Shown piece after piece: positions 20,801 through 32,303 of a stretch of 45,394 bases of DNA. The position numbers were made by a program, and so were the translations under genes. Numbering within the stretch: the stretch's first letter is position 1; every line of letters begins with the position of its first letter. Source of the stretch: Tieghemiomyces parasiticus (lineage: Eukaryota > Kickxellomycota > Dimargaritomycetes > Dimargaritales > Dimargaritaceae); contig JANBPT010000312.1 of the NCBI GenBank assembly GCA_027575765.1, positions 1 through 45,394 of the forward strand, in the 5' to 3' direction. The notes under the pieces are model-generated. The model was given only the letters and a program-made list of their open reading frames with translations, was not told the origin of the DNA and did no database searches.

Positions 20801-21326
20801 CCACCCTCAACACCATTACCAGAGCTACCCCGGCGGACCCCCGCCTTCGGCCGGCGCTTCCCCCGCTACCAGCGGGCCACCCCACCCTCATCATCCGCAC
20901 GGCGCTGCAGGGGGTTATGTAGTGCCCCCACTTACCCAGAGCCAGTCTCACCATAGCGGTAGCTACCCGCCGCCTTCGCATTACCCGCACCACCCGTCCC
21001 CGTTAGCTACCTCCCAGACTTACCATCCCCACCACCAACACATGCCGCACCATTCGCAACCTCCGCCACACCATCAGCCACCGCTGCCGCCCCCCCACCA
21101 TCCGCCCCCTCACCATCACCACCACCCTCACCATCACCCTCAGGGCGCCGCCTACCCACCACCCCACCCTCAGGGGTTCCCACCTTCCCCGTACCTTGGC
21201 CACAGTCACAGTCACACCGGTAGTAACATGTCTAACCATAGCAGTGGTAGTTTCAGTGCAGGCTATGCCATGGGCGGCCCGCCCCCGTCGCAAGGAAAGC
21301 CTCCCCCGGGCGGTCACCATCACCAC

Positions 21327-21357
<31 letters not shown>

Positions 21358-21440
21358 CGAATGCGCCCGGTAACTACGGGGGTGCCAGTGGCGGGGGACC
21401 GTTCCCTGTGGGGTTCCACCCGCCTACTACCTCAGCGTGA
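17880..21440 (+). CDS. PBP1: Pbp1/ataxin-2 family RNA-binding protein, 1186 aa
   Basis: This is a single exon. Residues 81-165 form the ataxin-2 Sm-like domain (HLVGLQVQVAVKGGKQFTGL then LHSIQTEDNCGVVLKYAKE). Residues about 243-300 are the LsmAD domain (WDQFAANERLFGLRTNFNEE). Residues 704-713 (LNVKAMAFKP) fit the PAM2 pattern L-N-x-x-A-x-x-F-x-P that binds the MLLE domain of poly(A)-binding protein. From about residue 780 the chain is Pro/His/Gly/Ser/Tyr-rich low-complexity sequence with many PHH and HHP runs and a poly-Gln tract near 1149 encoded mostly by CAG. Ataxin-2 proteins regulate mRNA polyadenylation, stability and stress granules in the cytoplasm. The start is the first ATG, with an Arg/Gly-rich N-terminus. 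The gene converges on the Itc1-type gene with about 720 bp between stops. Confidence 0.93.
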
Positions 21441-22163
21441 GCCACCACCGATCGTGTCAACAGGGATCGGATGCCAATCCACGCTTAAAACTATATAGGA
21501 GGGAGAAGGAGAGAGTGTGTGACGGTGGGGAGGGAGGGAAGAGGTGAAAGGCTGGGGGAGGGGTAAGGGGGGGGGAGACCAGGCGTAAATTTTTTCCCCT
21601 CATACCTCTCTGATTCCTGGGCTTTTGATGCACATCCCCTCCCGCCCCCCACTCCATCACTCTTTCCCTCTATCGCTCGCCCACGCTGAAGTCCTTAACT
21701 GTATCATCCCGGCCATATCCATTACATTATGTACCATAATCCGACCAAACGGGAGACAAGTCTTAGGATTATTATTATTCTACCAGCGTACTAGAACATT
21801 TACAATGAAATCTTTTCTAACACCCATGTATCTCATAATGACTTGGTTCTCCGTGTGCACCGCACGCTAGATGATCTCTTTTAGAGAGAGAGGGGTATTT
21901 TTTAGTTAAACTATCTACTAAGCAAATTTTAAGGAGGGTCGGCCGTACATAACTGATCTAAAAACGATAAAAATAATGAAGGAGAGGGGGGGGACGGGAA
22001 GACCTCCCTCCCTCTCCCCGTGTAAGAAAAATAATAATAATTATAATATTAGAGCTACGTACCCAGCAGAGACCAGCTTTGGGCGTACCGGCACCTGCAG
22101 ATCTGGGGGTTTCGTACCAAAGAAACCAGACAAATTACCACCATCACCAGTGTTCTCTTACGT
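21441..22163. other. Convergent 3' intergenic region
   Basis: This sequence lies between the stops of the Pbp1 gene and the Itc1-type gene. It has purine-rich tracts near 21495-21575 and A+T-rich stretches near 21720-22050 that can hold polyadenylation sites for both genes. A small upstream acceptor-like sequence near 22100 leaves open a short extra 3' exon for the Itc1-type gene. Confidence 0.4.
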
Positions 22164-25100
22164 TCAACGCACCAGCTTATTACGGTAAGCCATATACGGC
22201 ACCCTGGGCGGGACATTCTGCTGCTGCAGGCCACTACCGCCACCACCATTGCGGGGTTGACGTGTGACGCGACGGGTCGCTTCGGCAGCCCCGGAGCGGT
22301 AGAAGGCCTTGAGGTCCTGGTGACGTTTGCGCATACTGGCGGCCACCAAATGCTTGATGGGGTTCAGTTGGTTGAGCAGGGCCACTTCACGATGGCCCTT
22401 GGGGTTGAGCCAGGCGATGAGGTGGTCGAGTTGGTCAGGGTCGGTGTAATACCCCCACAGCGAGGTCGGGTCGGTAGTAGTCTGAATGATGGCCTCCGCT
22501 GAGTGCTGATGTTCGTGGTGGTAACCGAGCGCCGGGGTATTTTCGTGGCTACCGTCGTCCGTAGTGAAGGTGGTGGCAGTGGTAGCAAGCGACGGCGGAT
22601 TGGCCAAGACCTCTTGCCACTCGGGTCGGAGTGGTGGGTAATTCGGAGGAAAGAATGACTTGACCGTGGCCCACGCCTGGTCGTCAGCCAATAGGGCCGG
22701 ATCCGTCGGCGTAGTGAACCGAACCAAAAGACGGCCACTGCCTGACGTGGTGCTGCCACCGAGCCCGTCGAGATACCAGTAGGTGTTGTAGAACCGATCC
22801 GCGCCCAATGGCTGGACTCGGAACCCGCTAAAGCGGCGCCAGTCCTTTTCCAACTGGTCAAACTGTTATGCAGTGGAAGGTACGACAAAGGAGTGGGTGT
22901 GAGTGTGTGGAGGAAAGGAAACACGTTAATCCTCGGTTCATGAACGGGTGAAGGGGGACAAGGGGTGGGCTATCTTCAGAATGATCCATCGTGCCCTCCA
23001 GCTTTCGGCTGTAGGTCCCGCGTCTCCTCGCGGAAACGATACTGCCCTGTGGACCCACACACGCACGCACGCACGCACGCACACTTACCTTACGAGCATT
23101 ACGCGCCTCCTGGTCCTGCAACATCCGTAACGCCTTCATGTGTTCGCTCTGCTGCTGGGCACGTTCCCGGGCGGCTTTGCGCAGATCGGCCGAGGTCAGA
23201 GGTTCGGGGGTCCCATTTCTGGGGGTTGATGACGTCGTTCCAGCGGTGGCATTTGTCTCTCCGCCACTCACCTCCCCGCCGCCACCCTCCGAACCGGACT
23301 TGGCACTATTAAGCAGCTGGGAACGTTCCTCATTGACGCGCTTCATCTCGCGGTTGAGGTCGATCCGTTCCTTACGCAGGGCACTGAGGTGCTCGTGGCA
23401 TTCTTCGATATAAGTCCGAACGCCCCAGCTGGCGGCGGCATCGGCGATGAGCTGGTCATAGATTCGGAGCTTCTCGGCAGGGGAGAGGCGTTCAATGGCC
23501 TCGCCGATACGGTCGGGTGATTTGGCGTAAATCTCGCAGAGATGCGAGGTGACGGGCGCCAGCGGGTCAGCATGCCTTGGGACTTCGGTACTAGCCACCA
23601 GCCACCCGAGGAGTCGGGCCTCCCAATGTTTGCGGCTGGGCGGGATCAGGGTGAGGGGCCACTCGCGATGCAGGCGGACCTTGACCCGCTGGAGCGCCGA
23701 GCGCACGTCACGTCGCTCGGCATCACTGGCACTCCCGGGGGCACCATTATTGGCAGTGGTGTCCGTGGCGGGCTGGCCTCGCTGAGAGGCGGTCCGGGAG
23801 GTCACGGGGTCTCGACGATGCCGACGACCGTCGCGGTCAGATTCGCTGGCACCGGTTGACATGGTCGACGACAAGTCTGACATGGCTGGTAGAGCTTCAT
23901 CGTTGTCGTCGCTGTCACCATTGTCAGCCGGCTCAGCATCTGTGTTAGACCCGTCGGACATTTCCGCTTCGCTGTCGGGCTCGGCAGCTACTAAGGCCTT
24001 ATTTTTGCCACTGGCCATGGCCAGGTAGTCGTCGATAAGCACGCTCAGGCAGGCGCAGAAGGTTTCGATGAGGAGCGAGCACGGTTCCCCGCCGTGGTCC
24101 TCTGCGTGGTGTACCAAGGCCTGTTCGAAATCATCGAGCGAAAATGGGCTCAAGTAGAGTGGTTTGCTAGAGGGTAGAGAAGAGGAGTGGGTTCGTAAGA
24201 CCATGGGGAGTTTAGTCCAGGAACAGGGCAAGAGGGTGGAAAGTACGCCCTCCCAACCTAAGGGGTACAGAAATGCCCCTCCTTTCGAAACGTGGTACGT
24301 GACGAGATTAGCCCAGACTTACCTGTATACATTGAGAAAGGACCACGTGGAGATTAGCCGTTCCACGTCGCGCATGGGTACGATATAATCAAAGCAGGGT
24401 ACCGGCCAACCGTCCAGTAGCTCAACGGACGGCCCGTCAGTGGTACCGCGCTCGCCCTCGGCCGGCAAGGGCCTCTGACCAAAATCTAGCTTTGTCTGGG
24501 CCGACGTTGGCTTGGCCCGAGACGTGAGGGAGAGCAGGTTCAGATCATCGATCGGGAACTTTAGCGGTTGGGGTTTCTGCGGGACGGGTTCTCGGGCCGC
24601 TGTGGGGGCCGGGCTACCAGCTCGACTGCCACCCTTGGTCACGGCAGCAGACAGGTTCGCCTTGGAACCTTTCTTGCCGAGCTTACGAGGCGAGATGGGG
24701 GGCGCCGCGTTGGAACCTGCGGGTATAGGGAAGTGGCCACAGCCGTCATTCCAATGGGTACGTCGTCATGAGAAAGGCACGTTAAGGCACGAGGAGGAGA
24801 GGCAGGTACAAATACTTGTTGATTAGCCATCAGGGAAACGGTGTAGATACGAATTGACGAACCGGGTATGGTCTACCCACTGGAAAATATAGTATAGGAA
24901 AAAGCCGCCCCCAACGAGACGCCTCGGGCGGTGAAGCGTAAGAGGACGCAGAGTGAGAGACATGTGTAATCAAGAGAGGCTGCGCGTGTGACAGAGAGAG
25001 AGAAGGAGAGAAAGAGACGATGATTAAGAGGGAAACTGGCAACCGACGGGCGACGATAAGGCATAGCGCGCAAGAAGATAGAAACGCCAGAGCGGTAAAG

Positions 25101-26723
25101 GTGATTTGGGCTTGAGGACCGTCTCTACCAAGAGGCGAGGGGGGGCGGGAGGAAGGGCTTCTGGAAGTCAAGCCTTATAAGTCGTCGAACGACCAGTTAC
25201 CTGGGGGACGAATGACACGGCCGGATGTGGGGGAGCGCATTAGCCCGTCAAAGCCCTCGACAGTCTTGGGCTTCTTTTTGGCCACGATGCCGTCGGCCGC
25301 TGCCGCGAGATTCTGAGAGGCAGCGGGAGTATGATTAGGTGCACAAGCGCAAAGTGACCGTGTTAGGTTGATTCGTGTGTGTATGTGTGTGGGAGGGGGG
25401 GACTTCGTGTCAGGGTGGCGTCAGGTCGATCGGCTAGGAGGGGGTACAGAATATTGTGGGGAGCTTGAGATAGCGACTTACCTTGCGCTTATAGGCCTTG
25501 GCGGCCAGTTGCTCGTTGACATCAAAGACCCCGGAGAGGCGGCGCTGCTGGTCGCTATAATCGTACACATCCTCGTCATGGATGCCGTACTGCTCGCGGA
25601 CCTCCGGCTAGGAAGGGGGCCATGGTGAAACGGGGACAGGGTGTGGTGAGAGAGTTTAGCACAGCGACAGAGGGTGGGCGGGGGCCAACACGATCGTTGA
25701 CGTCAACCACCTGGCCTGTAGACCTACTTGCGTAGACCTGTCGACATGGCAAATTGGTGCTGGTAGGGAGGCTTACCTTGAGGAGCAATGGGGCGTTCGT
25801 GCTGGCGCTCCGGGTGGAGTGCAGACGGATGAGGGCGCGGAGCTGCTCGCGGGTACAATCTACGCGGGGCCGCCATAGAGAATCGGCGGGAGCTTCCCGC
25901 TCTTCTTTGCCAGGTAACTCCTTGCCGTTCTGGTCGACGTAGCGGACAATGTAGTGCGAGGGGCAGTCGACACCATACCGCTCCTTGAGCTCCCGATTTT
26001 CGTCACGGAAGATGCGCTCGACGATCCGTACGTGCTTGCTGTGAAGAGGAGGGGTGACGTGACAACGAGGGGATGGAGGTTAGGGTAGCGGCTGGGCACA
26101 GGCCCCATATATACCTGGGCAGAAGGGCGTGGACTGGACTCGCGGACGCGACGCCGTCGGGCCTGCTCCCAGTCACTTACAGATTTCGTTTGTGTTCGGG
26201 CGGAAAGAAGTGGATAAACTCGCCCTCAAAAAAGTTGTTGCGTATAAAATTGTGAATATCGGCAATCACGGAGCGGACGGGTGTGGTTTCTAGGAGAGGC
26301 GGGCGATAGGATTTTGGGGGGAGGGCAGTTAGTCAAGGGCAGGTGGGTGGCAGCACGGCGTACAGGGCGTGCCACGGCTGCCAAGGGCGGGCATGGCGGG
26401 TCAGGAGCTGAGAACTTACTGCCGTGGGCGTAGCGGAGGACGAGTTCCTTGAGCCCCTCGTTGAAGAGGCCCGACTGCCGCTCCTCCGCCTCCAGTTCCG
26501 ACTCGAGGGCCTCCTTGTAGGTGAGGTTGGTCTTGCCCGTGACGCTGCACTGCCAGTTGGGGCGGCGGAGCTCGGTGAGCCGCTGGCTGTACTCCTCGTA
26601 TGTGGACACGATCTCGCCGCTGTCCGGCACGTAGAACACGTCCTTCCCGTGGTCCGCGGGAGACGAAGCGTCGGGGTCGCGTAGCTTCAGGAAGGGCTCA
26701 TTGCTGCGATTGCGAAGCGGCAT
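22164..26723 (-). CDS. ITC1: Itc1/BAZ-type ISWI remodeller accessory subunit, 1027 aa
   Basis: There are eight exons: 26420-26723, 26181-26289, 25777-26038, 25482-25607, 25201-25312, 24323-24716, 23089-24166 and 22164-22862. All seven joins keep frame with GT/AG borders. Residues about 25-140 are a WAC domain (VFYVPDSGEIVSTYEEY, NWQCSVTGKTNLTYKEAL). Residues about 415-480 are a DDT domain (ISTWSFLNVYS, LSPFSLDDFEQAL). Residues about 620-690 are WHIM1 (LSPAEKLRIYDQLI, YIEECHEHL). The last exon has the WSD/WHIM2-3 part (RVQPLGADRFYNTYWYLDG, LIAWLNPKGHREVALL). There is no PHD finger or bromodomain, as in yeast Itc1 and unlike animal BAZ1A. The family partners ISWI ATPases (Isw2 complex) to space nucleosomes in the nucleus. 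DDT, WHIM and linker regions bind the remodeller and DNA. Confidence 0.9.
23058..23086. repeat. (ACGC)n microsatellite in an intron
   Basis: A run of ACGC tetranucleotides flanked by CAC repeats sits just inside the donor of the last intron of the Itc1-type gene, about 3 bp from the GTAAGT. No role is implied. Confidence 0.8.
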
Positions 26724-29700
26724 GTTGGTGCGGGGGTGTCTGTACAGGCGGGAATGCGGGTGCGACCACAAGGCGGTGGGCGGAGCGTACGCGGGTGGGT
26801 AAATGTAAAAGGTGTCACTGGGCCGCGCCCACAGGGGTCAGCCAGGGCGGAAGGGTGGCTGGGGCTGCGGAGGGCGGCAAAGGGGTTCGCCAAACAAGCT
26901 CGCAGACGGAGGGGGTGACAGGCTCGTGTCTGGGAAAGGCCGGCGGGATGAGCAACGAGGTGGGAGAGCCGATGCGCGAAGGGGGCGGGTGCCTTCAAGG
27001 GACCGCTGTTCAACGCACGCCGGAAGGAACAAAAAGGTAAACAAGGGCGGTCCAGCCAGACTAGAGGGAATGGGTCATACGAGGCGACGACGCGTGGGGG
27101 GAGGTGAGAAAGCGAGAGAGAGAGAAAAAGAGGGAGAGAGAGAAAGAGATGGGATGGAGAGCCACCAAGTCCGCGACGGTGCCTTGCCAACACAGCGGGG
27201 GTGGCGCCTAGCGGGTCCAGGACGCCGGTGGTGGCCGCAGGACAGGGAGAGCGGAAGGATACGGGGAAAGGGGGCAGGTGAGACTGACGTGGTGTGCCGG
27301 CGGTTCGGCTGACTTCCGCGCGGGGGGGGGGGGGCGGGGGGCGGGGTGACGCCGGGGGTTGCGGGAGAGGGAAAGAGGGAAGCATAACCCACCACATCGG
27401 CGGGTACGGCGGCGTGGGCCAGTAAGACGATCGGGGACCGCCGCTGGGCGTGAGGCGAGGGGGAGGGAGGAAAAGTGGGGGGAAGGGGGGGGAGGGAGGG
27501 ACGGTCGTGGGTCGGATCGACGGCAGCAGCCATCCCCTCTCACCTCATGGACTTGGCTTCCGCCTAATGCTCCTGCACGGGCGGCCCCAACGACCTGCTC
27601 TCCGCCAGCGTGGCAAACGGTGCCAGCCCTGAGGCACTGTGTCGGGGGCCAGCCTTGGACAACAGCTGGGGCCCGTCGCCCGGGCCGATGCGAGAAACGG
27701 CTGTCGTCCCCGGGCACGCTGCTCGCGTCTCTAGCCGTCGGGAGGGGGAGCGACTTGACATTGCCCAAGCCATGCTGACCCCACAGGCGCCTAAAAGCAG
27801 CTTCGATGGGGACTCGAACATGACGCCTAGATATTCGGGAGCATGGACCGGGCGGGCAACATCGGTGGTCTAACCCTGCCCTTCTCTCTCTCTGCTGGCC
27901 CATCTGAGACCCAGGCCCCATCTTTTTGCACGGTGGCCCCGGTACACACCCTTCTGCCGTGTTCCACTTCGTCCCTTTCCCGCGTGCGCAGAGTAGCGGC
28001 CCAGCCATGCAGCACCGTATCCCTTAACCCACGCCCGCGGTGAGGTTTGTTTGTTTGGATATTACACGCTCCAGTCTGTAGGAAGTGACTAGAGCAGCAC
28101 AAGGGAATGAAAAACAAGGATCTGGGTCACGTGATAATCTAAGCAGCTACGGGACGGCTGCTGATGAGTACCCTAGGCCAGTAAAGGCGCCCACGCCAGC
28201 TTCCATCGCCAGTCAGACAAGAGGTATGATGGCGAGAGTTGGAAGAGTATTCGCGAAGTTGGGTAAGGCTCCGCTGCATCTGATGGGCCACCACGAGCCT
28301 TTCATTGTCGGCTGGTGTGGTGCAGCCGGCCAGTCCGGTGCCGTGTATCAGAGAGTGGTCGTCTTCAATCGTTGCTGTTGCCTGGAGCAATTCGCTGCTG
28401 CAGCAAACTGGTCGCACACGACAGGGGGGAGAGGGCATATCTATATATAGCCCTAGAACTAACACGCTTTGGCTTACATTAAAGCTCGGTCGTTCCCCCT
28501 GGAGATGCGGCGCAGTTGGATACGGCGTATTCATTTTAGATAAGACAGGTGGACATCCTAGTGACGGCGGACCCACCCCCCTGAACCCCAGAAAGGTAAT
28601 CAACGTAGCGGGCGGAAAACGGTCATGCAGGACACCTCCCCTGTAGGTGGCCGACCGGGTTACAATGCACTCGGGAGATTGCCCAGCGTAGGTATCCACA
28701 AGACACATCTACATCACTAAACCTATGCTGGGCATGGCAGGCTAATGGGTCGTCACCAGGGGATGACAAGGCTAGGCTTTGCACTACACCAAACCGTCTC
28801 CTAATGCCGAATCCAAAGCATTTAAAAGGGTAATGGGCTGCTCGTTCATAGCCCAACTTGGTTGGTTAGCGTGCTCGTTATTCTCAACAGAGCCCCTCGT
28901 TAGGCCGCCTGCTCCATTGTATCCTTCGTGGTAATCGCCGTCCAATTGACCCACAGCTCTGAGTAATGACGTGTACGGCCAATCAATTGACCAGCGGATA
29001 TATAGGCCGTGACAGATTATCATCCAAGTTCCGCTGCAAACTATCACCCCCATACCACGGCCCGGATATGCAGCAAAGCATAAACGCAGTCTCCAAGGCG
29101 ACAGTCTCACTGCCGTCGTTATGTTTGCTAGCCCAGCATCTAAACCAGGCCTGGCGCTAGGGCTCTGCTGCCTTCGACAACTGTTTTCCTTATAGACTGA
29201 CCAGAGCAGGCTGGGCCCCTAAGTGGAGGCTGCACCAATAGCAGCTGCGATGGATGCTCAGGCTGAGGCGGCACTGGATATAGTCGCCGACACCCCAGAC
29301 CGAGAGGTGAGCTGGCAACGAGCGGATGCAAGGCGTTTCAGGTTGAATGTGCACGATATTGGGCCTGGGGCATGGCTGTGTTGATCAGCCATGGGATCTA
29401 CGTCAAGTCATCCGGAGCCGACACTGATAACATTGCCGCCATACACCTACACCTCAAGAAACAACCATCGCAACGACGCTGCTTCCACCGAATAACAAAA
29501 ACCCGGTGATCTAAATAGAAGGCTGGCTCAAATCCTCGAGGCGGCACTGCATTGTGTTTTTTTAAGGATCGGCCCGCTGACTTCCTCTGCTTGGCCGTTA
29601 ACGCTCCTTCCCCCCCCCCTCTTTCTTTCCCATGCATCCCACTCGGGGCGGTTGCCGCTGTTCTAGGCAAATGGCCAGCGGTCCGTCCCAGATTGGCTGT

Positions 29701-30869
29701 AGGCGACCGTAATTCAAAAGTGGGAAGCGGAGAGGGAGGGAGGGGGGGGATGACAAGATCTTTGGTGCAGCTAGGTTTAGAGGCCCGTGTATCCGCGTCC
29801 ACATACAACCCCTCTCGGATATGACAAAACAGGCCCTACGTGGCTTCAGCCAGCACGTTGAACCTGGCGGTTTACTCTGCCCACCCCTCCGACTTGCTCC
29901 CCAACGGCCGGCCCATGCCTAATAATTAATCCCCGCGCGGCCCATCGCCAGCTCCCCTCGTTTACTAGATCGCAGTGGACCATAGGCCTCCTTGGCTCTT
30001 TATGTCGCTGCCACACCTGGGAGTGGCAGCCACTCCTGTACCTACTGCCCTCCCCTCCCAGTTATGCTATTTTTAGCTGCCGCGATTTGGAGGGCTGATG
30101 AACGACCTACTGGGCCAGCGTGGTCACGAGGGAGGGTGGATGCGTGGAGTGAGTTGCTTTGGGTGATAGGGTACACCTCGCAGCAGCGAATTGTAGTGCT
30201 GCCGGACCAGGTGGGATACCGTCTGGCTAGCGTTTGCGAACGCTGGGAGGAGGCGTGATGGATTGGAGGAGGGTTGGGGTGCTTGCGTGCACCAGGGGAG
30301 TAATGCGGCGACTCGGTCCGGAATAGGCCAGCGGAGGTGCATTGTTCTGGGGTAAGCGACTCTATTTTTGCCTTGCATGTGGGGGGAGGCGGGGTGCGGC
30401 CCTAGAAGACGAAATAGATTAACGTACGGACCGTGACCAGCCGTAGGTCTGTCACAGGTAGTTTTTATTTTGGTTGCGTCTCACAGGCCGTTTGCAGCGG
30501 GAACGGTCTGCAGGCAGCTGTACATATACCGGCCCAGTGGACAGGTGGCACTTCAGGACAGCAGTTTCAGCCAACTGCGGCCTTCGCCTTGCCGGGAAGC
30601 CGGATTTTCCCTTCGTTACAATCACACACACACACAGCCTGCCATGCAGCCGACCCCCTGCCTCCCTCTCGCAATTATCGTTGACAATGGAAACTAGCGC
30701 GAATCCTTCGGCCTCCTAAACGGGCCAACAGGAACTTGGCCCATTCACGCCGGGCTGCTTTCTACACTCACTCAATCAAGCACGCCACGTCCACCGTCGC
30801 TAGTTGCTGACCGCCCAAGAGAGCCACCTACCCACATTCATTTGTCCCTATATGTAGTGTCGTACTGGC
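26724..30869. other. Long spacer without a recognised gene (about 4.1 kb)
   Basis: This begins with the 5' flank of the Itc1-type gene. 26740-27540 is strongly purine-rich on the plus strand with (GA)n-like stretches and a G13 tract. Open stretches such as 27208-28008 (minus) and 27610-27873 (plus) are GC-driven and unrecognisable. 28000-30860 is mixed spacer with short open stretches, none with a domain. A RNA polymerase III B-box-like GGCTCAAATCC at 29525-29535, followed by T7 at 29557-29563, was examined and is not called as a tRNA. Confidence 0.45.
27322..27347 (+). other. Long G-tract, quadruplex-prone
   Basis: G13-C-G6-C-G4 on the plus strand lies in the purine-rich region upstream of the Itc1-type gene. 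It can satisfy four G-tracts for a G-quadruplex. It may also be a sequencing weak point, so the tract lengths could be inexact. Confidence 0.5.
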
Positions 30870-30877
30870 CTATATAA
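30870..30877 (+). promoter_or_regulatory. TATA box of the GT25 gene
   Basis: CTATATAATC occurs about 345 bp upstream of the ATG at 31221, followed by pyrimidine-rich sequence. The distance implies a leader of about 300 bases, possibly with an intron. Confidence 0.45.
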
Positions 30878-31220
30878 TCACTGCGTCTCCCTGGTCGTTT
30901 GCTGGCCTGGTCAATAGTCACTTCTTTTCTCTCACCCTTGCTGTAATTACATCGCCACCCTTAGCGGCTCGGTTGTACCACCATACCTTTCTTAATACCC
31001 CGCCTCGGCTCTTTGTAATACTAAACATATCCCTTGTGCCCAACTCTCACGCGGCACTTCCTTCCATGCCCAAAAATTTTATTACCCTTCTAACGATTCT
31101 ATTGCCTCGCCTCGGCTTCACTGAGTCTCTCCTCCCCGCCCGCCTCCTCTCCCTCACGTATCCATAACTTAAACTATAGACAGATATTCTGAGGCTGACT
31201 TTCACCACAACCCCACAGTC

Positions 31221-32303
31221 ATGAGCAAGCTATCCGAGACCACTGACTTTGACATGGAGTCAGACCAGGCGCCAGAGACCCTCCACCTATACGACCCCTC
31301 CGCGGCCGGTCGGTCCAACCGGGCCCAGCGCAAGCGCTGCATCATGCTAGGGTTTCTGGGGCTTTGCGGGTTCGCCCTTCTCGCCCTTACCATCTTCAAC
31401 TCCACTCTAATGATCACCACCCTCGGCACGCTACGTAATAGCATCCAAGTTCAACGCGAGCAGTGGACGGCCGATCGCCTCCGTGACGAAGCCAAAGCCG
31501 AAGCCGAAGCCCAGTCTCGAGCTGCCGCCTTGAACGCCACCCTCACACCGGAGGCCCTCCGTGCGCAACGTATCGAGGAAGCCGAGCGACGTAGTGAAGC
31601 CACCCTGGGTCACGTCTACGTGATAAATCTGGCCAAGCGTACGGATCGTCGGGACACCATGACAAATATGTTCCGCTTGCTCAACATTCCGGTCGAGTTC
31701 CTCACCGCCGCCACCCCCGCCACCATGGAATACACCCCGCCTAGTGCTGTCAAGGCCAAGCTGTCCCCGGGCCGTCTGGCCTGTTGGCGTTCTCACATGA
31801 ATGCCCTCCAGGACATTGTCCGCCACGACTATCCCGTGGCCACCATCCTTGAGGACGACGTGAGCGTCGAGATGCAGCTGGTCGACCGTGTGGCCGCCTC
31901 CATGCCCCACGTCCCCGCCGACTGGGACATGTTTTACCTAGGCCACTGCTCGACTGGCAAGTACTTTGGCCCCCTGGTTAAAGGTACCGAAGATGTCCGT
32001 ATCCTGAACGGTGCCTGGTGCACCCATGGCTACATGGTCTCCCAGCGGGGCGCCCGGAAACTACTCAGACTGCTTGCTAATCCCGTTGACGCTATTGACG
32101 GCATGATCGCCGCCCTCGGTCTCAAGCACGAGATTGTGAGCTACGCTGCGAACCCATCTCTCGTTGCCCAAATCCGCAGCAGCGACGATCCTTCCGACAT
32201 CCCCGCTAGTGGTCATGGCCGGTTATGGGAAGGTCTCGACATTGATACCCGGAAAAAGTTGGATGAGTTGATTAAGCATGGCGATCCTTTGCTCCTGGGC
32301 TAA
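31221..32303 (+). CDS. Family 25 glycosyltransferase, type II membrane protein, 360 aa
   Basis: This is a single exon. Residues 1-40 are a short cytosolic tail. Residues 41-65 (IMLGFLGLCGFALLALTIFN) are one membrane anchor, and 70-130 an Ala/Glu/Arg-rich stalk with an N-glycosylation site (NAT). The catalytic domain starts at 131 with HVYVINLAKRTDRR, the typical GT25 opening. SPGRLACWRSHMNAL (about 182-196) and ILEDDV (209-214, acidic metal or sugar-nucleotide site) follow, then DMFYLGHC and GAWCTHGYMVSQRGARKLL. GT25 members include bacterial LPS galactosyltransferases and animal collagen hydroxylysine galactosyltransferases. This one probably adds a hexose in the Golgi to a protein or cell-wall glycan. 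The acceptor cannot be told from sequence. The start fits, as the anchor follows directly. Confidence 0.88.
   Translation: MSKLSETTDFDMESDQAPETLHLYDPSAAGRSNRAQRKRCIMLGFLGLCGFALLALTIFNSTLMITTLGTLRNSIQVQREQWTADRLRDEAKAEAEAQSRAAALNATLTPEALRAQRIEEAERRSEATLGHVYVINLAKRTDRRDTMTNMFRLLNIPVEFLTAATPATMEYTPPSAVKAKLSPGRLACWRSHMNALQDIVRHDYPVATILEDDVSVEMQLVDRVAASMPHVPADWDMFYLGHCSTGKYFGPLVKGTEDVRILNGAWCTHGYMVSQRGARKLLRLLANPVDAIDGMIAALGLKHEIVSYAANPSLVAQIRSSDDPSDIPASGHGRLWEGLDIDTRKKLDELIKHGDPLLLG

Noticed and set aside
27208..28008. 266-codon minus-strand open frame in the spacer upstream of the GT25 gene.
   Set aside because: The Pro/Arg-rich composition comes from the purine-rich tract on the other strand. 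No domain and no conserved pattern is visible.
29433..29563. Possible class II tRNA gene: B-box-like GGCTCAAATCC, a GGCGGC that could pair with GCCGCC upstream, and a T7 terminator; the minus-strand open frame contains PPRGFEP, typical of antisense tRNA translations.
   Set aside because: The T-stem does not pair (three mismatches of five), there is no A-box or D-arm, and no anticodon arm folds. At best it is a decayed fragment.
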